Positions 1 to 7,554 of a stretch of DNA of 36,729 bases are shown one piece after another. This stretch comes from Methylophilaceae bacterium. GTDB lineage: Bacteria > Pseudomonadota > Gammaproteobacteria > Burkholderiales > Methylophilaceae. The stretch's first letter is position 1. Every line of letters begins with the position of its first letter. Location of the stretch: contig JANYIK010000166.1 in the NCBI GenBank assembly GCA_025362115.1, positions 1 through 36,729 of the forward strand, read 5' to 3'. Under the pieces are notes generated by a model. The model saw nothing but the letters and a program-made list of their open reading frames with translations. It was not told the DNA's origin and did not search any database. Made by a program: the position numbers and the translations under genes.

Positions 1-1652
1 CCCTGACGGGTACGGTCGCCAATATCAACACACGTCTAGCAGCGGTCACCTACAACCCCACCGCCGACTACAACGGCAGCGATATGCTGACTATGCTCAC
101 CAGCGACAATGGCAATACAGGTGGAGGTACGCTGACGGACAGCGATACCGTTGCGATTACCGTCAACTCGGTAAACGATGCCCCCAGCGGTAACAACAAT
201 ACGCTGCTTACCCAAACGGTTACGACGATCGAAGATACGCCCCATACCTTCTCTGTCGCCGAGTTTGGGTTTACTGATCCCAAAGATACGCCAGCCAACA
301 ATTTTATTGCGGTAAAAATCACCACCTTGCCGGTGCTGGGTACGGTGACGCTGAATGGGGTGGCGGTGACAGCCGGGCAGTTTGTCACGGTGGTTGATAT
401 TGCCGCAGGCAAACTGGAATACAAACCGCTGCCATTTGATAATGGTGTCTCCTATACCACGTTTACCTTCCAAGTGCAGGATGACGGCGGCACGGCCTTG
501 GGCGGGGTTGATCTCGATCCCGTACCCAAGACCATCACGATCAATGTGGGGTCAATCAATAATGCGCCTGTGAATACGGTTCCAAGCGCGGGAACCACCA
601 ATGCCAACACTAGCCGAGCGATTGCCGGCTTGAGTATTGCCGACATAGATGCTTTGGGTGGCAGCATGACCGTGACTTTGGTGACTACCAACGGCACATT
701 AACGGTTTCAGGCGGCACGGCGGCGATTGTCGGCAGCGGTACTAATACGGTCACTCTGACGGGTATCTTGGGCGCTATTAACTCTACTTTGGCGGCTTCG
801 GTCAATTATGTACCTACCAGTGGCTTCAGCGGTAGCGCCGCCCTGACCATGACCACCAATGATAACGGTAATACCGGTGCTGGCGGCCCACTGGGTGATG
901 TGTCTACGGTGAATACGACGGTGAATACGGTTCCGCTGATCATCGTGGTGCCACCACCGTTACCGATAATCCCACCACCACCACCACCACCACCGCTGCC
1001 GATAGTGACACCGACGTCAACGTCAACGCCGACGCCGACGCCAGCGGCGCAATCTGGTGCCAGCGCGAATGCGCCAAGCAACGAAGTGGCCTTGGACAAC
1101 TCGCGTACGGAAGAGCCTACACCTGAACGTAAGGTGACCGTTATCAGTTTGGGGAATACTGCAACCTTGGCCTCTAACGTGGCTACGGTAGGGGTGCAAG
1201 CGCCCAAGGCGTTCTCCAACCCCAATCAAACCGCCAATGTGTTGAACCAGCAGCTACAGTTGCTGAATATCGGCATTTCCAAGCAAGCTAGCGGCAGTTT
1301 CGGCGCTCTTTTGAATGACCTCTCTACTGGTGGTGGCCGTATCCACATAGAAAGTGCCAACACAGCAACAGGCGTAGAAACGAGCCAAGAAAAAGAATTG
1401 CGATCTCTAATCTCATCGCTCACCGTGGAAAAGAAAGTACAGCTTACCAGCACGGCGGCTTCGGCGGGTTTGGTGGTTTGGGCGCTGAACTCTGGCGGGA
1501 TTTTATCTTCAGTGTTAGCCACGGCACCAACGTGGAAGAATCTCGACCCCATCTCTCTGCTTGATGACAATGCGGGCAATTTGCCGGATGAGGATGAGGA
1601 CGAAGCTGCAGACAGCTCTGAAGAGGGTGTGGCGGATATGTTGTCTCAATAA
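1..1652 (+). CDS. C-terminal part of a giant cadherin/VCBS-like repeat protein (5' end outside window)
   Basis: The reading frame is open from base 3, so the ATG at 84 is internal and this is only the C-terminal ~549 residues of a longer protein. It shows beta-rich modules joined by NDAP-type linkers (VNSVNDAPS, INNAPVNT). The module at the window start (LTGTVANINTRL..., NPTADYNGSD, SDNGNTGGG) is repeated near 750-890 (LTGILGAINSTL..., PTSGFSGSA, NDNGNTGAGG). A proline/threonine-proline linker follows (about 945-1050), then ~100 residues of mixed sequence, a hydrophobic segment (about 1445-1520: SAGLVVWALNSGGILSSVLA) and a strongly acidic tail (about 1560-1650). Such modules are typical of giant adhesins and surface proteins. 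I recall similar hydrophobic-plus-acidic C-termini on giant DUF4347-type betaproteobacterial proteins, but the N-terminus that would settle this lies outside. Function as adhesin is inferred. Confidence 0.85.
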   Translation, partial: LTGTVANINTRLAAVTYNPTADYNGSDMLTMLTSDNGNTGGGTLTDSDTVAITVNSVNDAPSGNNNTLLTQTVTTIEDTPHTFSVAEFGFTDPKDTPANNFIAVKITTLPVLGTVTLNGVAVTAGQFVTVVDIAAGKLEYKPLPFDNGVSYTTFTFQVQDDGGTALGGVDLDPVPKTITINVGSINNAPVNTVPSAGTTNANTSRAIAGLSIADIDALGGSMTVTLVTTNGTLTVSGGTAAIVGSGTNTVTLTGILGAINSTLAASVNYVPTSGFSGSAALTMTTNDNGNTGAGGPLGDVSTVNTTVNTVPLIIVVPPPLPIIPPPPPPPPLPIVTPTSTSTPTPTPAAQSGASANAPSNEVALDNSRTEEPTPERKVTVISLGNTATLASNVATVGVQAPKAFSNPNQTANVLNQQLQLLNIGISKQASGSFGALLNDLSTGGGRIHIESANTATGVETSQEKELRSLISSLTVEKKVQLTSTAASAGLVVWALNSGGILSSVLATAPTWKNLDPISLLDDNAGNLPDEDEDEAADSSEEGVADMLSQ

Positions 1653-1722
1653 GTATTTGAGTTACGCAGGGTGGCGCGATTAGTATAAGCTTGCAAAACA
1701 AAGCCGTTTTCGACCCGATACT

Positions 1723-3336
1723 ATGAAACTACTTGGTCTTCGCATACCGTTCATGCGCTTGCCCAGCCTTGAAAAGCTAGGAATCAAGCTGCCTAAAGTC
1801 AAGATCAGCCCTGCGGTGCGGATTAGTTTTGGCTTGATTTCGCTCGTCATGGGCTGGATCTTGCTGCTGGACATGATGGTGGGTTTTTGGCCGGATACCG
1901 GTAAAGTCACGATTCAGTTGCGCGCCAAAACCAGCGAAATGCTGGCCATCCAATCCGCACAATACATCCAAGCCGGAGATTTCGTCGGCCTCAAAAAATC
2001 CTTAGAAAAAAGCGTACATGAGCAAACAGGGGTGCGCTCAGTGGCAATGCGCCATAAAAGTGGCAAAATCGTGCTGCAAGTAGGCGACCACGCACTTTAC
2101 TGGAAACCAAAAACTACCGCCTCCACACAAGATTTTGCACGTTTAGGCATTAGCGCAGGCAACCAGCCCTGGGGCGAAATTGAAATTGCATTTACACCTT
2201 CAACTCCTCAAACCCCCTTGGATTGGCTGAGGAAAAAAGCTGTCGTTTCCTTCTTGCTGCTGATAGTGGGCGGCTTTGTGATGTATGTGTTCTATCTGCG
2301 CGGTGTATTTTCTTATCTTGACCCTTCTACCGTCATCCCCGATCGCGTCAGTTCAGCCTTCGATGCGTTTAGCGAGGGCGTGATGATGGTGGATGTCGCT
2401 GGTAAGGTGATGATCGCCAATAAGATGTTCCGTAGCTGGGGCGAGGATATGGCGGGAAACCTGTTCGGCAAGCAGGCGAGTACGTTGTCGGTGGTTAAAA
2501 ATACTATGGGGGTAGACCCCAAAGCCTATCCTTGGACTAAATCCATGGAGGCTTTGCAATCGGTCAATGGCTGGCCGCTCAAGATTGCACTGCCCTCAAA
2601 AGAGAGTATCAAAGTCATCGTCAACTGCTCGGTGATTCAGGATGCCGCAAACACGGTACGTGGTTGTATGGTGACATTTGCTGACGTGACCGAGTTGGAC
2701 AACTTGAACCAGAACTTGAACGCAGCGATGGGTAAGCTGAAAAAATCGCAAGACGAATTGGAAGAAAAAAATGAAGAGCTTTACCGTTTGGCTACGCGCG
2801 ACCCGATGACGGGGGCTTTCAATCGGCGCGCCTTTTTTGCCGACGCCGAAAAGCTGCTGGTCGAGTACAGGGAGGGCAACCGTCCGATGTGCGTCGTCAT
2901 GTCGGATATTGACCACTTCAAGAAATTCAACGATGTCCACGGCCACGCCGTGGGAGATTTGGTGATTGTTGCTTTTTCCAAGTCATTGTCTGTACCTCTG
3001 CGTACCACGGACATGCTATGTCGCTACGGCGGCGAAGAATTCGTGGTGCTGTTGCCGGGAGCCAACAAAGAAGTGGCGATGGGCATCGCAGAGCGGCTGC
3101 GGCAAGAGGTTGAGCAGCGCGCAGGCCCCTCTATTCGCCATACTACGCCGCTTAACATTACCTCCAGCTTTGGCGTGGCGCAGTTGGAGCCTGACGTGAA
3201 AGACCTGACCATGTTCATAGACCGCGCTGACCAAGGGCTCTACGTGGCGAAGAAGAGCGGCAGAAATCGGGTGAAATTCTATGGTGAGCCGATAGAAGAA
3301 AACGCTCCACCGGAAGAGCCTCGGGATTTGCATTAG
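1723..3336 (+). CDS. Membrane-bound PAS-GGDEF diguanylate cyclase
   Basis: This 537-residue protein should make cyclic di-GMP from two GTP at the inner membrane. Membrane segments at about 34-56 and 173-192 enclose a ~115-residue periplasmic sensor loop. A PAS-like domain (about 210-325), a short coiled coil (326-352) and a C-terminal GGDEF domain follow. The active-site motif is GGEEF (436-440), the metal aspartate lies in SDIDHFK (395), and an inhibitory I-site RTTD (427-430) sits five residues before GGEEF. Activity with product feedback inhibition is therefore expected. It starts 70 bases after the giant repeat protein on the same strand, so co-expression is plausible. It converges with the GGDEF-EAL gene downstream. 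The periplasmic loop may sense an envelope signal, but its ligand cannot be read from sequence. Confidence 0.93.
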   Translation: MKLLGLRIPFMRLPSLEKLGIKLPKVKISPAVRISFGLISLVMGWILLLDMMVGFWPDTGKVTIQLRAKTSEMLAIQSAQYIQAGDFVGLKKSLEKSVHEQTGVRSVAMRHKSGKIVLQVGDHALYWKPKTTASTQDFARLGISAGNQPWGEIEIAFTPSTPQTPLDWLRKKAVVSFLLLIVGGFVMYVFYLRGVFSYLDPSTVIPDRVSSAFDAFSEGVMMVDVAGKVMIANKMFRSWGEDMAGNLFGKQASTLSVVKNTMGVDPKAYPWTKSMEALQSVNGWPLKIALPSKESIKVIVNCSVIQDAANTVRGCMVTFADVTELDNLNQNLNAAMGKLKKSQDELEEKNEELYRLATRDPMTGAFNRRAFFADAEKLLVEYREGNRPMCVVMSDIDHFKKFNDVHGHAVGDLVIVAFSKSLSVPLRTTDMLCRYGGEEFVVLLPGANKEVAMGIAERLRQEVEQRAGPSIRHTTPLNITSSFGVAQLEPDVKDLTMFIDRADQGLYVAKKSGRNRVKFYGEPIEENAPPEEPRDLH

Positions 3337-3381
3337 AGCTTTCACCGTATGTCCGCGCCGGAATGATAAATAAAGCGCTGG

Positions 3382-6126
3382 TTAGTGCGAAGTAATGCGC
3401 CCAAACTCAGCCGCTATCTTGGTTGCGTATTTTTCAAAGTCATCGGCCACCAGCGGTTTACTGAACAAAAATCCTTGGATAATTTCACAGCCCAAATCTT
3501 TTAGATATATGTGCTGATGTTCAGCATCCACGCCTTCGGCAATCACCGCTTTTTCAAATGTGTGCGCCACGTCCACAATGACTGACACGATCTTTTCTGA
3601 GGGCTTGCCTATGCCCAGCACGAAGGAGCGGTCTACCTTGAGGATATCGAACGGTAGCAGTCCTAGGTAGCTCAAGCTGGAATAGCCAGTGCCAAAGTCG
3701 TCAATGGCGATGAGAAAGCCTTCTTTTTGCAGGTTACGCAGCACATCTACCACGCCGCCGGTGGCGTCTACAAACATACTCTCGGTAATTTCCAGCTCGA
3801 TATTGGCGGTGGAAACGCCATAGTGCTTGAGCGTGGCCAACACTTCCTCGGTGAAAGTGGCGCGGCGCAAATCCTGACTGGAAATGTTGACGGCGATACG
3901 CGGCGGAGCAATGCCTTTGGTTGTCCAATCCACGAATTGCTTGCACGCGATGTGGCGTATGGTGTCGCTCATTTTGATGATGATGCCGGTTTCTTCGGCG
4001 ATGCTGATGAATTCGCCCGGATTCACCAGTCCGCGCGTGGGGTGCTGCCAGCGTACCAGCGCTTCAACGCCAGCAATCGCGCCGCTACGTAAGTCAATTT
4101 GCGGCTGATACATCAGAAATATCTCGCCATCAGTATTCACCGCCTGACGCAGGTCGTGTTCCAATTTCAGGCGCTCCACTGCCTTGGAATTCATGTGTTC
4201 TTCGTAATACACGTATTGGGTCTGGCCGGACGCTTTAACCCGCGTCATCGCCATCTCGGCATAGTGGAACAGGTTGTCTATGCTCTCGCCATCTGTGGGG
4301 TAAATGCTGATACCCATCACCGCGCCTAGGTGCATGGTTTGGCTTTCATAAGAGAAATTGTCGCCAAACACGCTCACCAGTTTTTCTGCCACAAATCCGA
4401 TCTCGTTAGAGTTGTTGAGGTCAGGCAGCACCACCACAAATTCATCATTGCCAAAGCGCGACACCACGTCGGATTCACGTAATTTGCTGAGTAGCCGTTG
4501 CGCCACTTCATTCAGTACGTGGTCACCACCAGCATAGCCTAGGCTATCGTTGACTTTTTTGAAGCCCGCCAAGTTGATGTAGATAATGGCCACCAGCAAT
4601 TTTTTACGCCGTGCACGTGAGATTTCTTGTGACAGACGGTCGCGGCAGAAGGCGCGGTTGGGCAAGCCGGTTACTGGGTCAAAGTGCTCCTGCATGTAAA
4701 GTTCTTTGCCGCGCATCACCGAGGTCAGCGCCACGCCTAGTCGGTCTGCAAAGGCGCGCGCAAAATGGTGCTCACCTTCGGTGAGTGACTTGTCTTGCGC
4801 TAGGCCGAAATGCAGAATTGCAGACAGTTCTCCTTCTCGATATACCGGAAACAGGTGCAGTCTGGAGGCGCCGAATTCGATCAGTGGCTTGAGGAATTCC
4901 ACCTTATCGGGATGCTCTATAAGCACGCCATTAGGATCTCCGCTCAGACTTTCTTTGAACTTGCTCTGCAAAGGAGGCAGGCTGACGGCATGGGTTTCGT
5001 CTAAAGTATTCACCCAAGTGCTTTGCTGGTCTTGCTCCGGTGCAGTGTCGTCGAGATGCGTCACCGCCACCAGCACGCAGGGAATTACTTTTGGCACGTT
5101 GGTGAACACCAGTTCTATGATGTTGTTAAAATTGGCGTTGGAGAGGATGGCGCGGTCAAACTCGTCCATTGCCCGCACAATGTCTAAAGGGTGGGACACC
5201 ATGAGTTGCCCGCCGACGCCGTGCGGGGTGGCTCTGGCACGGCGCGGACGCAAGGTCACCAGCCAGGCCAAAAACAGCGCCAGCACGATGCTGGCGGCCA
5301 TCACTCCGTCTGAGGTATTGCCGGCAAACATAGCGCTCGGACTGGCGGCGATGATGTTCCAGTCGTTTGTTGCAAACTGATCGCGTAGCGGTAGCGCGAT
5401 ATAGCTGGCTTTGCCTCCGGCGTTGCCATCATTCCAGTGTAATTCCCCAGATTGCAGTCGGAGAGGTTTGCGTAGTGTTTGTATCAGTGCGTTGTCCGGC
5501 GTGCTGGATCTGTATAGCACCTGCTGGTCGCGCTGATTGAGGACGAGTAGAGGATTACCGCTTGGCGATTCGTTCTTCCACAGATAGGCGGGTGACAACT
5601 CCGCGCTGAGCAAGTCAAAGCTATTGCTTTCACTGCCGTCATTATCTTGCGCCACGCTACGCAGCAGGATGATTCTGGCGTTGCCAGTAGTGCTTGGTAG
5701 CGCGATGAGTGCAGACTCCCCATGTGATAGATGTATTTTTATAGCTTCGGTTTGATCGGCCAGAGTGAGTTGCGTACCCAGCAGAGCCGTAATATGGCCA
5801 GATTCGTCTACATAGTTGACGGCCTTGAAGTAGGGCGTAGAAATCTGTAACAAAGAAGACGAGTTGGGGTCGCGCGCCGCGCGCTCCAAGGCGTGGTCAG
5901 CGGTACGCAGGCGATCTTGCAGAGTTTGCTTGAAGCTGGTGGCTTCTTGCAGCAGTGTGGCTTGGTGCGTGCCTTGCAAGGTAGAATCGCCTTTAGAAAA
6001 GAAAATGAAGGCGATGCAGGTCACCAGTAGTGCCAGCACCAAGGGGATTCTTCTTTGCGTGAAGCCGAATTGTGTAGAATCAGAACGCATAGCTTCCATA
6101 ATACTTGCAGTTGCTTCAAACTGCAT
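3382..6126 (-). CDS. Membrane GAF-GGDEF-EAL protein, probable c-di-GMP phosphodiesterase
   Basis: The product is about 914 residues. An N-terminal membrane helix (about 30-46) and a second (277-294) enclose a ~230-residue periplasmic sensor region. A GAF-like domain (about 325-475), a GGDEF domain (about 483-645) and an EAL domain (about 660-905) follow. The cyclase motif is degenerate: GNDEF replaces GGDEF, and the usual metal aspartate of the xDxDxFK motif is asparagine (INLAGFKKVND). The EAL half keeps EALVRW, AVNIS, EITES, DDFGTGYSSL, LKVD and AEG, so hydrolysis of c-di-GMP to pGpG is expected, perhaps with GTP sensed by the dead GGDEF. The frame opens with TTG at 6132, but ATG at 6126 is preferred; ATGs at 6099 and 6090 are alternatives. 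It is divergent from the GAF-HlyD gene with only ~42 bases between starts. Confidence 0.9.
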   Translation of the reverse strand: MQFEATASIMEAMRSDSTQFGFTQRRIPLVLALLVTCIAFIFFSKGDSTLQGTHQATLLQEATSFKQTLQDRLRTADHALERAARDPNSSSLLQISTPYFKAVNYVDESGHITALLGTQLTLADQTEAIKIHLSHGESALIALPSTTGNARIILLRSVAQDNDGSESNSFDLLSAELSPAYLWKNESPSGNPLLVLNQRDQQVLYRSSTPDNALIQTLRKPLRLQSGELHWNDGNAGGKASYIALPLRDQFATNDWNIIAASPSAMFAGNTSDGVMAASIVLALFLAWLVTLRPRRARATPHGVGGQLMVSHPLDIVRAMDEFDRAILSNANFNNIIELVFTNVPKVIPCVLVAVTHLDDTAPEQDQQSTWVNTLDETHAVSLPPLQSKFKESLSGDPNGVLIEHPDKVEFLKPLIEFGASRLHLFPVYREGELSAILHFGLAQDKSLTEGEHHFARAFADRLGVALTSVMRGKELYMQEHFDPVTGLPNRAFCRDRLSQEISRARRKKLLVAIIYINLAGFKKVNDSLGYAGGDHVLNEVAQRLLSKLRESDVVSRFGNDEFVVVLPDLNNSNEIGFVAEKLVSVFGDNFSYESQTMHLGAVMGISIYPTDGESIDNLFHYAEMAMTRVKASGQTQYVYYEEHMNSKAVERLKLEHDLRQAVNTDGEIFLMYQPQIDLRSGAIAGVEALVRWQHPTRGLVNPGEFISIAEETGIIIKMSDTIRHIACKQFVDWTTKGIAPPRIAVNISSQDLRRATFTEEVLATLKHYGVSTANIELEITESMFVDATGGVVDVLRNLQKEGFLIAIDDFGTGYSSLSYLGLLPFDILKVDRSFVLGIGKPSEKIVSVIVDVAHTFEKAVIAEGVDAEHQHIYLKDLGCEIIQGFLFSKPLVADDFEKYATKIAAEFGRITSH

Positions 6127-6168
6127 TACCAAATAGCATAGCTTTAAGCTAAAAAAGTGAGATAACGA

Positions 6169-7542
6169 TTGAAAGCTGACGCAGAACTTATCTTAGAATT
6201 TCAGGCCACCTTGCTCTCGCATCCGCAGTTTGACGAGGCAGCTACGGCCTTCGCCACCGAGCTGGCGCTTAGGCTGGGCTTCGATCGCGTTGCCATAGGC
6301 TTGATTGAGCGCGGGCAGGTGGCGGTCAAGGCCATCTCGCATAGCGCGGATGTGCTGGCTAAATATGAGGCACATCGCGCTATCGCCAATGCTATGGACG
6401 AAGCCATAGAGCAAGCCGCGGTGCTGACTTCCACTGAAGTCGGAGGCAAAACGCCGAGAATTTTGCTGGCGCACAAAGCGCTCGCCAGATCCACTGGCAA
6501 TCAGATATGCACTATTCCGCTCGCCAATAACCATGAAATCTATGGCGCTATCGCCTTAGAGCGCGGCGGTGGTACGCCGCTGGTACAAGAAGATATAGAG
6601 GCCTGTGAAACCATCGTCAGCCTGCTGGGGCCGCTGCTGTTGCTCAGATGGAGCGAGGCGCGTCCTTGGTATATGCGCTTGATGAAGCTGGGCTTGGGCA
6701 GTATGAAGCGCGGTTATATGTTGCGTAGATTCCTGTTCAAAACGCTTTTATATTCAACTGTGGTGGTGTTCGCGCTGCTGTTGTTTTTCCCCGTCACCTA
6801 CAACGTCAGTGCGCCAGTGCGGCTGGAAGGCCTGATTCAACGAGCATTGGTGGCACCCGAAGCCGGATTCTTGGAGAAATCCTATGTACGGCCTGGCGAC
6901 CGGGTTAAAGCCGGTCAAGTGCTGGCCGAACTTTCTGATCAGGAGTTGCAACTGGACAAGCGCAAATGGGAAAGCGAGCTGGCACAGCATGAAAACGCTT
7001 ATGGCGCAGCGCTGGCACAGGCTGACCGTGTGCAACTGGTCATCAATCAAGCCAAAGCTGATGAGGCGCGCTCACAACTGGAGTTGACTGAACAGAAAAT
7101 TTCCCGTTCCAAATTGGTTGCACCGTTCGATGGCATCATTATCAAGGGCGACTTGCGGCAATTGCTAGGCACGCCAGTGCAACGCGGCGATGTGCTGCTC
7201 GCGGTGGCTCCGGTCAACGCTTACAGGTTGATGATAGAAGTGGACGAGCGCGACGTATCTTATGTGCAATCCGGCCAGACGGGTAGAGTGGCCTTGGTCT
7301 CTTTGCCCGACAAAACCTTGCCGTTCCAAGTCCTGCGTATCACGCCAGTCGCCGCTACCAAAGAGGGTCGCAACTTCTTTGATGTGGAAGCCACTTTGAC
7401 TACTGCATCACAAAGCGCCCTACGTCCGGGATTGGAAGGTGTCGCCAAGATCAACGCTGGCAACCGGCCATTCATTTGGATATGGACGCATCGTGGCTTG
7501 GATGCGGTACGTATGACCTTATGGAACTGGGGCATTTTCTAA
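6169..7542 (+). CDS. GAF-domain/HlyD-type membrane fusion protein
   Basis: This 457-residue protein joins an N-terminal GAF-like domain (about 1-165) to an HlyD-family periplasmic adaptor. A single hydrophobic segment (about 188-208, LLYSTVVVFALLLFFPVTY) separates the cytoplasmic half from the periplasmic half. The lipoyl/barrel-sandwich parts are split by a coiled-coil hairpin: VAPEAGFLEKSYVRPGDRVKAGQVL, then KLVAPFDGIIIKGDL, then a beta-barrel with VDERDVSYVQSGQ. HlyD proteins bridge an inner-membrane transporter to an outer-membrane channel; a fused GAF would let cytosolic small molecules influence it (inference). The TTG at 6169 is the first start after an in-frame TAA, with a weak GTGAG 8 bases before. 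It is first of a three-gene operon, 12 bases before the M50 gene. No outer-membrane channel gene lies in the window. Confidence 0.88.
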   Translation: MKADAELILEFQATLLSHPQFDEAATAFATELALRLGFDRVAIGLIERGQVAVKAISHSADVLAKYEAHRAIANAMDEAIEQAAVLTSTEVGGKTPRILLAHKALARSTGNQICTIPLANNHEIYGAIALERGGGTPLVQEDIEACETIVSLLGPLLLLRWSEARPWYMRLMKLGLGSMKRGYMLRRFLFKTLLYSTVVVFALLLFFPVTYNVSAPVRLEGLIQRALVAPEAGFLEKSYVRPGDRVKAGQVLAELSDQELQLDKRKWESELAQHENAYGAALAQADRVQLVINQAKADEARSQLELTEQKISRSKLVAPFDGIIIKGDLRQLLGTPVQRGDVLLAVAPVNAYRLMIEVDERDVSYVQSGQTGRVALVSLPDKTLPFQVLRITPVAATKEGRNFFDVEATLTTASQSALRPGLEGVAKINAGNRPFIWIWTHRGLDAVRMTLWNWGIF

Positions 7543-7554
7543 AGGGTTTCCTAG

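Noticed and set aside
950..1050. CCA-rich and GACGCC-like short repeats as a possible CRISPR or assembly artefact
   Set aside because: Repeats lie in frame and encode a proline/Thr-Pro linker, with no spacer structure.
4706..5380. Plus-strand frame of 224 codons inside the GGDEF-EAL gene
   Set aside because: It is antisense to the strongly supported GAF and linker region, with no recognisable domain.
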